From contig NZ_PXNP01000009.1 in the NCBI RefSeq assembly GCF_003007675.1, positions 124,001-188,000 of the forward strand: DNA of 64,000 bases, in the 5' to 3' direction. Source of the stretch: Marinobacter fuscus (lineage in GTDB: Bacteria > Pseudomonadota > Gammaproteobacteria > Pseudomonadales > Oleiphilaceae). Below the pieces are notes generated by a model. The model was not told the DNA's origin and did no database searches. It saw only the letters and a program-made list of their open reading frames with translations. This document shows, one piece after another, positions 18,334 to 27,761 of this stretch (positions within the stretch are counted from its first letter, which is position 1; each line of letters begins with the position of its first letter). Position numbers and translations under genes: made by a program.

Positions 18334-19799
18334 AACTGCAATAAAGTCCTTAACCGGTGGGTATCCAAGCACTGCTCTACCTGATCCGCCAGCCGATCCA
18401 GCTGGTGCAGGCGATTGGCCTGATAATCGACTGCGCGAGCAGTCTCGCGGTTCAGGCCCGCCCAGGCCAGAATGGCATCACAGGCAGCCGGTGCGTCGAA
18501 CAGGCCATGCACGTAGCTGCCGGCAATCTGTCCATCGGCGCTGACGGCGCCATCGGCCCGGCCATCCAGCACCGAAAACGGCCGGGCAAGGGCCGGGCCT
18601 TCGGTGACGCCGTTATGCATTTCATAACCTGTCAGCGTTACCTCGTCCGCACCTGCGGACAGCGCGCCTCCCAGCCGCCCCGTCACCTCCCGGAGCTGCT
18701 TGCCGGATACCATGCGGGTGGTCATCTCAAGGAGCCCCAGCGCTTCGGTGCTGCCGGTCTCGCCTTCCAAGCCTTGCGGGTCTTCCACGCCCTGCCCCAG
18801 CATCTGGAAGCCGCCACAAATGCCCAGCAATTTGCCGCCATAACGCAAATGTTTACGAATCGCCTCCGGCCAGCCCTGCTGTTTCAGCCATTGCAGGTCG
18901 TGCCGGGTGCTTTTGCTGCCGGGCAGGATGATCAGATCCGCCGGAGGTATGGGCGCATCCGGGCCGACAAAGGTGAGGTTCACCCCCGGGTGCAAACGCA
19001 GCGGATCGAAATCGTTGTGGTTGCTGATCCGGGGCAGCACCGGCACCACCACGTTCAGGGCCCCGGCCTCACTGGTGCCGCTGGTGCCCACGCTGTCTTC
19101 CGAGTCGATCACCAGGCCATGCAGGTAGGGCAGAACGCCGAATACCGGTTTGCCGGTATGCTCAGTCAGCCAGTCCAGGCCGGGCTCCAGCAGGCCGAGG
19201 TCACCACGAAACCGGTTGATGATAAAGCCTGCCGTGCGGGCCTGCTCACGCTCGGAAATCAGCGCCAGCGTGCCCACCAGCTGGGCAAACACGCCACCCT
19301 TGTCGATATCTCCCACCAGCAACACCGGGCAGTCCGCCGCCTCGGCAAAGCCCATGTTGGCGATGTCGTTGGCGCGTAGATTAATCTCTGCCGGGCTGCC
19401 CGCGCCCTCGGCGATGATCACATCGTAGCGCTCGCTCAATGCTCGCCAGCTTGCCATCACGCTGGCCATGGCCTCGGCCTTGTAATCGTGGTAATCCAGC
19501 GCGTCCATGTTGCCATACACCTGCCCGCGCAGGATCACCTGGGCGCCGCAATCGCTCTGGGGTTTCAGCAGCACCGGGTTCATATCACTGTGAGGTTCCA
19601 GGCCACAGGCCAGTGCCTGCAAGGCCGTGGAACGGCCAATCTCACCGCCATCCACCGTCACCGCGCTGTTCAAAGCCATGTTCTGGGGTTTGAACGGCGC
19701 CACCGACACCCCCTGGTGCGCCAGCCAGCGGCACAGCGCCGCCACCACGGTGGTTTTACCGGCATCCGAGGTGGTGCCCTGCACCATCAGGGTGGGCAT
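18330..19799 (-). CDS. cobQ: Cobyric acid synthase (CobQ/CbiP)
   Basis: Glutamine-dependent enzyme of 489 residues that amidates four side chains of adenosyl-cobyrinic acid diamide. The N-terminal ATP-binding domain starts [18 protein letters not shown] and includes [16 protein letters not shown] and [21 protein letters not shown]. The C-terminal glutaminase domain has the [12 protein letters not shown] nucleophile cysteine and the YVHGLFD histidine. Its ATG directly follows the cobO stop (TAAATG), and its own stop overlaps the bluB remnant start, so these genes are translationally coupled. Confidence 0.97.
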   Translation of the reverse strand: MPTLMVQGTTSDAGKTTVVAALCRWLAHQGVSVAPFKPQNMALNSAVTVDGGEIGRSTALQALACGLEPHSDMNPVLLKPQSDCGAQVILRGQVYGNMDALDYHDYKAEAMASVMASWRALSERYDVIIAEGAGSPAEINLRANDIANMGFAEAADCPVLLVGDIDKGGVFAQLVGTLALISEREQARTAGFIINRFRGDLGLLEPGLDWLTEHTGKPVFGVLPYLHGLVIDSEDSVGTSGTSEAGALNVVVPVLPRISNHNDFDPLRLHPGVNLTFVGPDAPIPPADLIILPGSKSTRHDLQWLKQQGWPEAIRKHLRYGGKLLGICGGFQMLGQGVEDPQGLEGETGSTEALGLLEMTTRMVSGKQLREVTGRLGGALSAGADEVTLTGYEMHNGVTEGPALARPFSVLDGRADGAVSADGQIAGSYVHGLFDAPAACDAILAWAGLNRETARAVDYQANRLHQLDRLADQVEQCLDTHRLRTLLQL

Positions 19800-20411
19800 T
19801 TACAACTCCACACCCTTCTGGGCCTTGATGCCCTGATCGTTGAACGCGTGCTTGACCACGCCCATCTCGGTAACGGTATCGGCCAGATCGATCAACTCCT
19901 GCGGCGCGCCGCGGCCGGTCACCACCACGTGCTGCATCTCCGGCCGGGCCTGCAGGTCGTCCAGTACCCGGTCCAGATCGATGTAGTCGTACTTCAGGGC
20001 AATGTTCAGCTCGTCCAGCAGGATCAGGTCGTAGCTATCATCTTGCAGCATGTCTGCCGCCACGTCCCAGGCCGCCGTCGCGCTTTTCACGTCCTGCTCC
20101 CGGTCCTGGGTGTCCCAGGTGTAGCCCTGGCCCATCACGTGATAGGTGACGTTCGGCAGGCTCCGGAAAAAGGCCTCCTCGCCGGTGCTGAAGGCGCCTT
20201 TGATAAACTGGACGATACCCACTTTCATGCCGTGGCCCAGGGCCCGGGCCACCATGCCAAAGCCGGAGCTGCTCTTGCCTTTACCGGGGCCAGTGAGCAC
20301 CAGCAACACGCCCTGCTCTTTCTGAGCGCGGGCGATGCGCTGCTGCATGATTTTCTGCTTGGCGGCCATGCGCTTGGCGTGGCGTTCGGGGTCTTTGGCG
20401 CGGTCTTTCAC
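19800..20411 (-). CDS. cobO: Cob(I)yrinic acid a,c-diamide adenosyltransferase (CobO/BtuR type)
   Basis: Cytoplasmic enzyme of about 203 residues that adds the adenosyl group from ATP to the corrinoid cobalt. I chose the GTG at 20411 because AAAGGAG lies six or seven bases before it; an ATG farther upstream would overlap btuD by 50 bp and add a non-conserved tail. The family features are LVLTGPGKGKSSSGFGMVAR (the P-loop), VGIVQFIKGAF, and DLILLDELNIAL near the middle. It lies between btuD and cobQ on the same strand. It can act on salvaged corrinoids as well as on precursors. Confidence 0.95.
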   Translation of the reverse strand: MKDRAKDPERHAKRMAAKQKIMQQRIARAQKEQGVLLVLTGPGKGKSSSGFGMVARALGHGMKVGIVQFIKGAFSTGEEAFFRSLPNVTYHVMGQGYTWDTQDREQDVKSATAAWDVAADMLQDDSYDLILLDELNIALKYDYIDLDRVLDDLQARPEMQHVVVTGRGAPQELIDLADTVTEMGVVKHAFNDQGIKAQKGVEL

Positions 20412-20421
20412 GGGATCTCCT

Positions 20422-21195
20422 TTAATCGCTCGCCGGGGCAAACAGGCGAATGTCGTCTTTGTGTAGTTCAATCAGTTTCTGACCATAAAGGCCTTCCAGC
20501 GCATCGCGCACCAGCATCACCTCGGTTGATCCCCAGCAGGCCTGGCCATCCGGATAGAGCAACAGGACATGGCTGCACCACCGGGCCGCCAGATTGAGGT
20601 CGTGCAGGCACATGAAGATGGCTTTATTGCGACGGGAACAGGCGCTAAGCAGCCGCATCACCTGCACCTGATGGTGCAAATCCAGATGATTGGTCGGCTC
20701 ATCCAGCAGCCAGACGTCCGGGTTCTGAGTCATCAGGGTGGCAATGGCCACCCGCTGGCGCTCCCCGCCAGACAGCGTATTCAGCAACCGCGTCCCCAGG
20801 TCACTGACATCCAGTGCCTCAAGGGCAGCCTCGGCCCGGCGAATATCTTCCGCCTGCTCGCTCTGCCACAACGAAAGCCATGGGTGGCGACCAATCAGCG
20901 CGGTTTCCAGTACCGTGGCAGGAAAACTGTCCTGGCGCTCCTGGAAGACCAGGCCCAGTTTCCGGGCCAGCGTCCGCCGGGGCATCGCCGTCAAATCGAG
21001 AGTGTCCAGCTGCACCTGGCCTTGCCTGGGGGGCTTCAATCCGGCCAGGGTATGCAGCAGGGTGGTCTTGCCCGCACCATTGGGGCCCAGTACGCCCCAG
21101 ATTTGCCCCGGCTTGATCTCAAGACCCAGCGCCGCTCCACCCGAACGGCCGGGAATATCAATAACCAGATCGCGCGCAGAGAGCACTGTCATCAT
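20422..21195 (-). CDS. btuD: Cobalamin ABC transporter ATPase
   Basis: ATP-binding subunit of 257 residues for B12 import. It contains the Walker A motif GPNGAGKTTLLHTLAG, the signature LSGGERQRVAIATLM, Walker B VWLLDEPTNHLDL and the switch histidine in CLHDLNLAARWC. It is closest to the FecCD-linked ATPases of B12, haem and siderophore systems; B12 is inferred from the btuC/btuF genes before it and cobO after it. Its ATG overlaps the btuC stop (TGATG), and an adjacent ATG at 21192 is an equal alternative. Confidence 0.93.
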   Translation of the reverse strand: MMTVLSARDLVIDIPGRSGGAALGLEIKPGQIWGVLGPNGAGKTTLLHTLAGLKPPRQGQVQLDTLDLTAMPRRTLARKLGLVFQERQDSFPATVLETALIGRHPWLSLWQSEQAEDIRRAEAALEALDVSDLGTRLLNTLSGGERQRVAIATLMTQNPDVWLLDEPTNHLDLHHQVQVMRLLSACSRRNKAIFMCLHDLNLAARWCSHVLLLYPDGQACWGSTEVMLVRDALEGLYGQKLIELHKDDIRLFAPASD

Positions 21196-22151
21196 CGGCT
21201 CCGGTGCAGCAGATATAGGAATGTTGGCACGCCCAGCAAGGCGGTGATCACCCCCACCGGCAACTGTTCCGGTGCAATCACCGTGCGGGCCAGCGTGTCG
21301 GCCAGCACCAGTAACGTACCGCCAGCCAGGGCGCTGGCGGGCAGGATAATGCGCTGATCATTGCCCAGCACCAGGCGCAGCATATGAGGCACGATCAGGC
21401 CAACAAAACCGATACTTCCCACCGAGGTAACCGCCGTAGCCGTCAGCAGGCTGGCCAGAAGGTAGACCGCCCACTCCAGAGGGCGCACAGACACTCCAAG
21501 CGCAGCTGCCTGCAACGGCCCCCGGGCCAGCACGTTCAGACTTCGGGCCAGCGGCAGCATGGCCGCCACGGCAACAACCAGCACCACCATCGAAGGCCAG
21601 GGCAGACGGGCATAGGAGACATCGCCCATCAGCCAGTACAGCATGCCCGGCAATTGGTGAGCGGGCGTGACGGCCAACATCAGCGTAATGGCGGCGCCCC
21701 AGCCCGCAGCGGTCACCACACCGGTCAGCAACAGGCGCGACGGCGTCCAGCTGCCGGTGCCATGGGCCAGCCCGAACACCAGCAAGGTTGCAAACAGGGC
21801 CCCGGCAAAAGCGGCTCCGGATACCAGCACCACACCCGCCCCGGCAAGCATCGCCAGCAGCGCGCCGGTGGCGGCACCACCAGACAGACCAAGCACATAC
21901 GGGTCTGCCAGCGGGTTGCGCAACAGCACCTGCATCAGGGCTCCGGCAATCGCAAGCAAGCCCCCCGCCGCGAACGCTGAAAGCGTTCTGGGCAGACGAA
22001 GATCAAGCACCAGCGTGCGCGCCAGCCCATCGGACTGCCCGACAACCACCTGCCAGAGCTCCACCGGTGCAACGGTGACGCTGCCAACGGCAAGGGAGAG
22101 CCCGCAAGCCAGCACCGCACAGCCTGTCAGAACCGACAGCGCCCGAATCAT
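21192..22151 (-). CDS. btuC: Cobalamin ABC transporter permease
   Basis: Inner-membrane permease of about 319 residues in the FecCD family with about ten hydrophobic helices. Recognisable stretches are LRLPRTLSAFAAGGLLAIAG, MQVLLRNPLADPYVLGLSGG and VGSIGFVGLIVPHMLRL. I prefer the ATG at 22151, which has AGAGG seven bases before it, over the GTG at 22172, which has none. It sits between the binding-protein and ATPase genes and overlaps the latter by a few bases. Confidence 0.94.
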   Translation of the reverse strand: MIRALSVLTGCAVLACGLSLAVGSVTVAPVELWQVVVGQSDGLARTLVLDLRLPRTLSAFAAGGLLAIAGALMQVLLRNPLADPYVLGLSGGAATGALLAMLAGAGVVLVSGAAFAGALFATLLVFGLAHGTGSWTPSRLLLTGVVTAAGWGAAITLMLAVTPAHQLPGMLYWLMGDVSYARLPWPSMVVLVVAVAAMLPLARSLNVLARGPLQAAALGVSVRPLEWAVYLLASLLTATAVTSVGSIGFVGLIVPHMLRLVLGNDQRIILPASALAGGTLLVLADTLARTVIAPEQLPVGVITALLGVPTFLYLLHRSR

Positions 22152-22178
22152 CGGCCACCTCTTACGAGGCACGCCGTG

Positions 22179-23060
22179 TTACTGCAACCTGGCACGTGCG
22201 ACATCCAGCTTCTCGCAAACGGTACGAGCCCCCTCCAACAAACGTGGCGTAGGGCGTGAAATCGGCGATGCCGGAATAATAAACAGGTTATCCGCCTCGA
22301 CCGCCTTCATGGAAGTAAACGACTGCCAGCGTTCCAGACTGGTATAACTGTTGCCGTCTTCATCGGCGCCGCCCGACAGGATGGCCTCAGGGTTGCCCGC
22401 CAACACATCTTCCGGCCCGATACGCGGCACCAGGCGATCCACTCCGGCAAAAATGTTCTGCCCGCCGCACATGGAAATCACCTTGCCGATCAAATGCTCA
22501 TCGTTGATGGTCATCAGCGGCTGATCCCACACCTGGTAAAACACCCGCACCGGTTTACGGCCCCGGTATTGCTCAGCCAATTCATTGATTCCCCGACGAA
22601 ACCGGGCAGCCTCGCGATCGCCTTCGGCCCCGGTTCCCGCCAATACTGCCAGCCGTTCCAGTACCGAGGACACCCCCTCGAAGGTGCGGGGTTCAATGGC
22701 AAAACTGGCCACGCCGAGCGTCTCGAGCGTGGCAACCTGCTCGACCGGATTACCAGAGACCCAGGTAACCACCAGATCCGGTTTAAGCGCGACCAGGGCT
22801 TCCAGATCAATCCGGGTATGACTGCCAATGCTCGGCAAAGCATTCGCCTCGGGGGGATAGTCACTGTATTCAACCACAGCGACCACCTGCCCGCCTGCAC
22901 CAGCGGCAAACACCAGTTCGGTGGCTCCCGGGGAGAGTGTCACAATGCGACGGGCAGGCTCGGGCAGGCAGAGCATTGCTCCGGTATCGTCCGTGGCACA
23001 AACATCGGCCAACGCGTGGCTGGACAACACCAGTAACAGCATCAAAATACCAATAGCCAT
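22179..23060 (-). CDS. btuF: Cobalamin-binding periplasmic protein
   Basis: Secreted binding protein of 293 residues for the BtuCD importer. It begins with a signal peptide (MAIGILMLLLVLSSHALA) and follows with RRIVTLSPGATELVFAAGAG, YSDYPPEANALPSIGSH, and LEALVALKPDLVVTWVSGN, all typical of BtuF. A strong AGGGGGG ribosome site precedes the ATG. It is the first gene of the btuF-btuC-btuD-cobO-cobQ unit and is transcribed away from the riboswitch-controlled btuB gene, so it is not obviously under the riboswitch. Confidence 0.94.
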   Translation of the reverse strand: MAIGILMLLLVLSSHALADVCATDDTGAMLCLPEPARRIVTLSPGATELVFAAGAGGQVVAVVEYSDYPPEANALPSIGSHTRIDLEALVALKPDLVVTWVSGNPVEQVATLETLGVASFAIEPRTFEGVSSVLERLAVLAGTGAEGDREAARFRRGINELAEQYRGRKPVRVFYQVWDQPLMTINDEHLIGKVISMCGGQNIFAGVDRLVPRIGPEDVLAGNPEAILSGGADEDGNSYTSLERWQSFTSMKAVEADNLFIIPASPISRPTPRLLEGARTVCEKLDVARARLQ

Positions 23061-23103
23061 GCTGCCCCCCTGTACAGCTTGATGATGAACATCTGGTCAT
23101 TTA

Positions 23104-23132
23104 TTGACGGTCCGACGGCCGCCCCGTAAACT
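23104..23132 (+). promoter_or_regulatory. Sigma-70 promoter of the btuB leader
   Basis: TTGACG (23104-23109) and TAAACT (23127-23132) are separated by 17 bp and match the -35 and -10 consensus at five and four of six positions. The start would be near 23139, about 12 bases before the first riboswitch stem, which is where a leader promoter should be. Confidence 0.6.
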
Positions 23133-23150
23133 CGCACCCGATTCATTTCC

Positions 23151-23356
23151 GTAGCAGGTGCCTGCCCCGCGCGCCGTGAAAGCGCCGCATCAGGGCGGGT
23201 GAAACTGGGAAGTTCGGTGAAACTCCGACGCTGCCCCCGCAACGGTATGCGGTATGAGAGGAAAGGCCCAAGGCCAGCCACTGCAGCAACGCGCTGTGGG
23301 AAGGCATCCTACTCCGGCGATTACGCCAGCCGCAAGCCCGGAGACCGGCCTGCTAC
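23151..23356 (+). promoter_or_regulatory. Cobalamin riboswitch (B12 element) before btuB
   Basis: Complete-looking cobalamin riboswitch. The closing stem pairs GTAGCAGG (23151-23158) with CCTGCTAC (23349-23356). Inside are the conserved GGGAAGTTCGGTGAAACTCC, the CTGCCCCCGCAACGG core, the GCCACTG box and the CAAGCCCGGAGACCGGCCTG end. Bound adenosylcobalamin (or a related form) normally shuts down expression of the downstream gene. The expression platform would lie between 23357 and the btuB start. Confidence 0.95.
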
Positions 23357-23433
23357 CGGCTATCAGTGTTTTTGACGGAGGGTCAGAACACGGAGCAGGC
23401 GAGCATGCCTCTTCTCTTTTGGTAGCTGTTCAG

Positions 23434-23463
23434 GCAACCGGAAGCACCATCAATGCTGGTTGC
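23434..23463 (+). promoter_or_regulatory. Hairpin in the btuB leader, possible expression platform
   Basis: GCAACC (23434-23439) pairs with GGTTGC (23458-23463), extended by AGCA/TGCT inside, with a 7-base loop. It lies between the riboswitch core and the btuB ATG at 23501. No U-run follows, so it does not look like a terminator; it could sequester or expose the translation start. The role is inferred from position. Confidence 0.4.
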
Positions 23464-23500
23464 AGACTCTGAAAAAACGCAGCCGGTAGCCCGCTCTTCC

Positions 23501-25471
23501 ATGAAGAAAATTGTCACACTTGTTCTGACGCTATTGGCAAGTCTCGCCGCAGCCGACGAAACACTTCCGTTTATCGTGGTGGAAAGCACCCCCATCAACG
23601 CGGCCGGAGACCTGGATCCGGGCCAGTCCACCGGGCCTGTACGAGTACTTGACCGATCCGACATCGAGAACCGGACGGCGACGGTTGCCGATGTACTGAG
23701 TGATCAGGCGGGCATTCAGATACGGCAAAGCGGTGGCCTGGGCAGTGCATCATCGGTATCCATTCGCGGCTCCACATCCCGGCAGGTGCAGGTTGTGCTG
23801 GACGGAATGCTCCTGAACGACCCGGTTACCGGCGGTGTGGATCTGGGCAAGTTGTCGCTGACCGACGTCAGCCGTATTCAGGTTTACCCCAGTGGCGCGC
23901 CCGCGCAACTCCCCCAGGCAGGGATTGGCGGGGTTGTGATCCTGGAAAGCCTTGGTAAAGACATCGAGAATACCACCAGCCTCAACCTGGGTGCTGGCTC
24001 ATTTGATACCTATCGCACCGGATTTTTCAACAGCGGTAGCCAGGACGATGTGTATTACTGGCTGTCGATGGATCGGCAAACCAGCAACAACGATTTCCGC
24101 TACCCCAACGACAGCAACTGGTTCAACCCGAATGATGGCAGCCAAACCAGGCGGCGCAATGCGGGTTACCAGCAGGACGCCATCAGCACGAAACTGGGCT
24201 GGGAGATAAACCGCACGGCCAGGCTGGATGCACTGGTGCAATACGCCCGTTATGAGCAGGGTGTGCCCACCATCCAGAACTGGCGCGACAACAATGCCAC
24301 CCTGGACAACGAAACCTTTCGTTTACAGTTGCACGGCCAGGAACAGGGCTGGCTTGCAGGGCGTTTGCACTCCAGCCATCGCCTGATCATCGGCGATATC
24401 ACCGAGCATTACGATAATCGAAGCGGCCGGGTGGGCCTGGGTGTCTCTGCCGTAAAAACCGACACCCGGCAACTGGGCCTGGTGAATACGCTGGCCCTGC
24501 TTCTGGGGCCGCACACCTTAACCACCGGTGTTGATGCGACCGGTTACGACTATCGCCAAGATGACAGCCTCGACAGCAAACCGGAGGATGAAAGGGAGCG
24601 TATCCAGATCACCTCCTCGTTGTCACATGCATGGCAAAGCAATGACAACCTCTGGCGAAGCCAGGCTGCGCTCAGGCTGGTTCACGTTCGGGATGATTCC
24701 AGGGAGACCCTGGGCGACGGAACGTCAAAAGCAACCTCGGCCCGAGAGCACCACCTGGGCTGGCAACTGGGCCTGACCCGTCTACTCGGGGACAACTGGA
24801 CGCTCTCCGGCAACATCGCCAATAACGTTCGGGTGCCGACGCTTCAGGAGTTATACGGCCAGCAAGGGTTATTTGTCGGCAATCCGGGCCTGGCCCCGGA
24901 AGAGTCCCTCAACTACGACCTGTCTTTACGCACAGACCAGGGCTGGGGCCACGGGGAAGTCACTGCTTACTTCCGCAAACTGGAACCCGCCGTCGTGGCC
25001 ACCTACGATGCCCGTGGCGTAGGCCGCTACCGCAACCTTGAAGCCGAGATCTACGGGCTCGAGTTCGATGGCAACTATTCGATTACCGGGCACTGGTCGC
25101 TGTACGGTAACGCCACCCTGCAGGACTCCCGCAATACCGACAGATCAGCCCAAACCCGTTTCGACAAGCAATTGCCCGGCATTTATCACCAGTCCTACCT
25201 TGCAGGCACCCGCTGGCGTTTCCGGCCATTTGAACTTGATCTGGCCTACCAGTTCGATGATGAACTCTACTACGACTCAGCCAACATACTGGCAGCCGAC
25301 GCCCGCAATACTCTGAACGCAACACTGACATGGCAAAAGGTTTGGCCCGGGCGCAGCCTGACCGAAGCCAGACTGGAAATTCGCAACATTACCGACAAAG
25401 TCTACCAGGACTTCAACCGCTTCCCCGGCCCCGGGCGCGGCTGGTTTATCAACCTCAAACACGCCTTCTGA
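23501..25471 (+). CDS. btuB: TonB-dependent vitamin B12 receptor
   Basis: Outer-membrane receptor of 656 residues. The ATG at 23501 opens into a signal peptide (MKKIVTLVLTLLASLAAA); the upstream in-frame start at 23453 would place an unlikely tail before it. The plug domain has ADVLSDQAGIQIRQSGGLGS, VSIRGSTSRQVQVVLDGMLL and an unusual PAQLPQAGIGGVVILES. The C-terminal barrel includes NNVRVPTLQELYGQQG, NPGLAPEESLNYDL and the final GRGWFINLKHAF with a terminal Phe. The cobalamin riboswitch upstream gives strong support for B12. A lipoprotein gene follows 17 bp later and is probably in the same transcript. Confidence 0.92.
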   Translation: MKKIVTLVLTLLASLAAADETLPFIVVESTPINAAGDLDPGQSTGPVRVLDRSDIENRTATVADVLSDQAGIQIRQSGGLGSASSVSIRGSTSRQVQVVLDGMLLNDPVTGGVDLGKLSLTDVSRIQVYPSGAPAQLPQAGIGGVVILESLGKDIENTTSLNLGAGSFDTYRTGFFNSGSQDDVYYWLSMDRQTSNNDFRYPNDSNWFNPNDGSQTRRRNAGYQQDAISTKLGWEINRTARLDALVQYARYEQGVPTIQNWRDNNATLDNETFRLQLHGQEQGWLAGRLHSSHRLIIGDITEHYDNRSGRVGLGVSAVKTDTRQLGLVNTLALLLGPHTLTTGVDATGYDYRQDDSLDSKPEDERERIQITSSLSHAWQSNDNLWRSQAALRLVHVRDDSRETLGDGTSKATSAREHHLGWQLGLTRLLGDNWTLSGNIANNVRVPTLQELYGQQGLFVGNPGLAPEESLNYDLSLRTDQGWGHGEVTAYFRKLEPAVVATYDARGVGRYRNLEAEIYGLEFDGNYSITGHWSLYGNATLQDSRNTDRSAQTRFDKQLPGIYHQSYLAGTRWRFRPFELDLAYQFDDELYYDSANILAADARNTLNATLTWQKVWPGRSLTEARLEIRNITDKVYQDFNRFPGPGRGWFINLKHAF

Positions 25472-25488
25472 CCCACAAGGATATGCTT

Positions 25489-26685
25489 ATGACTCCCTCT
25501 GACCACTTCTCATTCCGCAAAACCGCTCTGGCCACCCTGGTGCTCTCACTGGGCCTGACCGGTTGTGGCGGTGACTCTTCTTCCACACCGCTGAAGCCGG
25601 TCGTCACAAAGGACTACGGAATTGTCGCCACCGCAGCAGACGACTACACCGCCGGCGAGGTCGAGCTGATTTCAGTGAAAGATTCTGACATGACCGCTTC
25701 CGGCGGTTACTTCAGCGGCATTTCCGACATCACAGTCAACGGCCGTGGTCAGCATTACTACCTGATCCGGAAGTTCAATGGCGACCAGGTTCTAAAAGTC
25801 GATATTGAAAACCCTGCGAAGGAAGTCTGGGACGCCAGCACCCTTGAGGCTGGCGACCAGGGCAGCGCCAACCCCTACCAGATTGTCTTTGCCAGCGATT
25901 CGAAGGCCTATCTGCTACGGTATGGCAAAAATGAAGCCTGGGTGGTTAACCCGTCGGCAACACAGGCTGAAGACTTTTTTACCGGCGAAACCCTGAACCT
26001 CGAAGCCTATATGCCCGAGGACAGCATCGGTGCGGTCAATATGTCCTCCGGGGTTGTGGTTGATGGCAAGCTGTTCGTTACCCTGCAGCGCCTGGACAGC
26101 AACTACAGCCCGAGCAACCAGGGCTACGTGGCCGTTTTCGATACCGCGACCGACACCGAAATCGAAACCAACGCCAATGCTGCAGACAACCTCAAAGGTA
26201 TTCCGCTCAAGGGCACCAACCCCTCCGGCATCCAGCACGTTGAAGGGATTGGGCTGGTGGTCACCAATGTCGGGGCATTCTCCGCCCCCTTCGACGGCAC
26301 CAGCCTCGACATCATCAACCCGCAGAGCTATCAGGTTTCATCCATGATTGCAGATGCCGACATCGATACCCAGATCAACGATGCGGTGATCATCAGCAAT
26401 ACCCAGGGCTACATTCTGAACTACTCGGGCTGGCAGTCCATTGCCCTGCAGTCGTTTGACCCGTCTGTCGGCGCGGCATCACTGACCACTATCAATGATC
26501 TGTCCGGTGCGGATCTGCGCGATATTGAGCTGAGCCCGCAAGGCCGTCTGTGGCTGGCTGACGCCAGCCTGGCGAACCCCGGCATTCACGTTATCGATAT
26601 CTCGGATAACACCGAAGCCGACTTTATCGAAACCTCGCTGCTGCCCATCACTATCAGCTTTGGCTCTGTCGTCAGCGACCGCTAA
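25489..26685 (+). CDS. Beta-propeller-like outer-membrane lipoprotein in the btuB operon
   Basis: Predicted lipoprotein of 398 residues. The ATG at 25489 has AAGGA seven bases before it. The signal ends in LGLTGC with the lipidated cysteine at 26 and Gly next to it, which favours the outer membrane. The rest has repeating WD/YncE-like strands (VNGRGQHYYLIRKFNGDQVL, SSGVVVDGKLFVTLQRLDS, GYVAVFDTATDTEIE, LSPQGRLWLADASL), consistent with a beta-propeller. It follows btuB by 17 bp and would share the riboswitch. Bacteroides BtuG is a surface beta-propeller lipoprotein that hands B12 to BtuB, so a similar role is possible here, but this is inference; no sequence match to BtuG is claimed. Confidence 0.75.
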   Translation: MTPSDHFSFRKTALATLVLSLGLTGCGGDSSSTPLKPVVTKDYGIVATAADDYTAGEVELISVKDSDMTASGGYFSGISDITVNGRGQHYYLIRKFNGDQVLKVDIENPAKEVWDASTLEAGDQGSANPYQIVFASDSKAYLLRYGKNEAWVVNPSATQAEDFFTGETLNLEAYMPEDSIGAVNMSSGVVVDGKLFVTLQRLDSNYSPSNQGYVAVFDTATDTEIETNANAADNLKGIPLKGTNPSGIQHVEGIGLVVTNVGAFSAPFDGTSLDIINPQSYQVSSMIADADIDTQINDAVIISNTQGYILNYSGWQSIALQSFDPSVGAASLTTINDLSGADLRDIELSPQGRLWLADASLANPGIHVIDISDNTEADFIETSLLPITISFGSVVSDR

Positions 26686-26692
26686 CGTAAGC

Positions 26693-26717
26693 GGCGGGTG
26701 GCCTATGGCCACCCGCC
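26693..26717. terminator. Perfect hairpin between convergent genes
   Basis: GGCGGGTGGCC and GGCCACCCGCC (11-bp arms) flank a TAT loop. It lies between the lipoprotein gene and the convergent decarboxylase gene, whose stop it overlaps. There is no T-run on either strand, so it is at best a weak or Rho-assisted bidirectional terminator. Confidence 0.45.
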
Positions 26718-27761
26718 AGTGTTCCTGCCAACCGTTTCGAGCGCCTGCTGCAGGCGCAGCCAGTCAGATTCCGTACCAGGCAGCCCAAGCCTGATGGCAG
26801 ATGGCCGTTCGAACAGGCGGATCAGAATCCCCTGTCGGGCCAGTTGATGCCGGATATCCACCGCGTTCGGGTGCCGGAGATAGCGAAACAGCAGGGTACC
26901 CGAACTCTTCCCCAACCCGGCACCGGACAACAGGCCGTGCAGCCTCTGGCTACTGTATCTCAGCGCTTGCAGGGCCTGCTGCTGCCAATGATGGTCGTTC
27001 AGCATTTTCCCCATCAGGTAACGGGCAGGCCCGCTGACCGACCAGGGGCCGAGCTCCATTGAAACGGCCTGTATCAGCCCCGCATCCGCAACAATCGCCC
27101 CGGCCCTGAGCCCCGCCAGCCCGAAAAACTTGCCTGTGGATTTCAGCACCATCAGGCCTGGCATTCCGGCTCTGGCTGCCAGGCTTTGGTCCGCGCCGTT
27201 CATCAGAAAGGCTTCATCCACCACTAACCAGCCTGCCCGCAGCTGCAGTCTCTGGTGCCAGGCCATCAACTGCTCAGCCGCCAGCACTTGCCCGGTCGGA
27301 TTATTCGGCTGTATCCACACCACCACATCAACGGTATCCAGCCAGGCCAGGTCGCCGCTTTCCATCGCATCGGGCGGAATGGCCACCACCTCGAAACCGG
27401 CACGCCGCCAGGCATGGCCGTGCTCACGGTACCCGGGCATGGGCACAGCTACCCGGCCCGGCCCATAGCAACGGGCCCGAACCGCTGGCAGCGCCATGAT
27501 GGCCGCCTGAGACCCGGACACCGGCAAACAGCAGGCCGTTTCAGGAGCGCCCGCCCAATCACGGATGATGTATTCCAGGCCATCATCCGGCTCCGGCAAA
27601 CGCTGCCAGACTTCCGGCGGAATGTCCGGAACCGGCCAGGGCACCGGATTAATGCCGGTCGACAGATCCAGCCATTGCTCCCGGGGAATACCCCAGCGTT
27701 CGGCCGCTGCCTGAAGCCGTCCACCATGCTCCGGGGGCTGGAGTGGTTCGAACCTCGTCAT
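26703..27761 (-). CDS. Threonine-phosphate decarboxylase, CobD/CobC type
   Basis: PLP-dependent enzyme of about 352 residues that makes (R)-1-amino-2-propanol phosphate, the linker between corrin ring and nucleotide loop. Features: LDLSTGINPVPWPVP near the start, LPVSGSQAAIMALPAVR, VWIQPNNPTGQVLAAEQL, WLVVDEAFLM and the PLP lysine in MVLKSTGKFFGLAGLRAG. The ATG at 27761 overlaps the cbiB stop (ATGA); the longer frame would run into cbiB. The naming differs between organisms (cobD in Salmonella, cobC in Pseudomonas), so I leave the symbol open. Confidence 0.92.
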   Translation of the reverse strand: MTRFEPLQPPEHGGRLQAAAERWGIPREQWLDLSTGINPVPWPVPDIPPEVWQRLPEPDDGLEYIIRDWAGAPETACCLPVSGSQAAIMALPAVRARCYGPGRVAVPMPGYREHGHAWRRAGFEVVAIPPDAMESGDLAWLDTVDVVVWIQPNNPTGQVLAAEQLMAWHQRLQLRAGWLVVDEAFLMNGADQSLAARAGMPGLMVLKSTGKFFGLAGLRAGAIVADAGLIQAVSMELGPWSVSGPARYLMGKMLNDHHWQQQALQALRYSSQRLHGLLSGAGLGKSSGTLLFRYLRHPNAVDIRHQLARQGILIRLFERPSAIRLGLPGTESDWLRLQQALETVGRNTGGWP

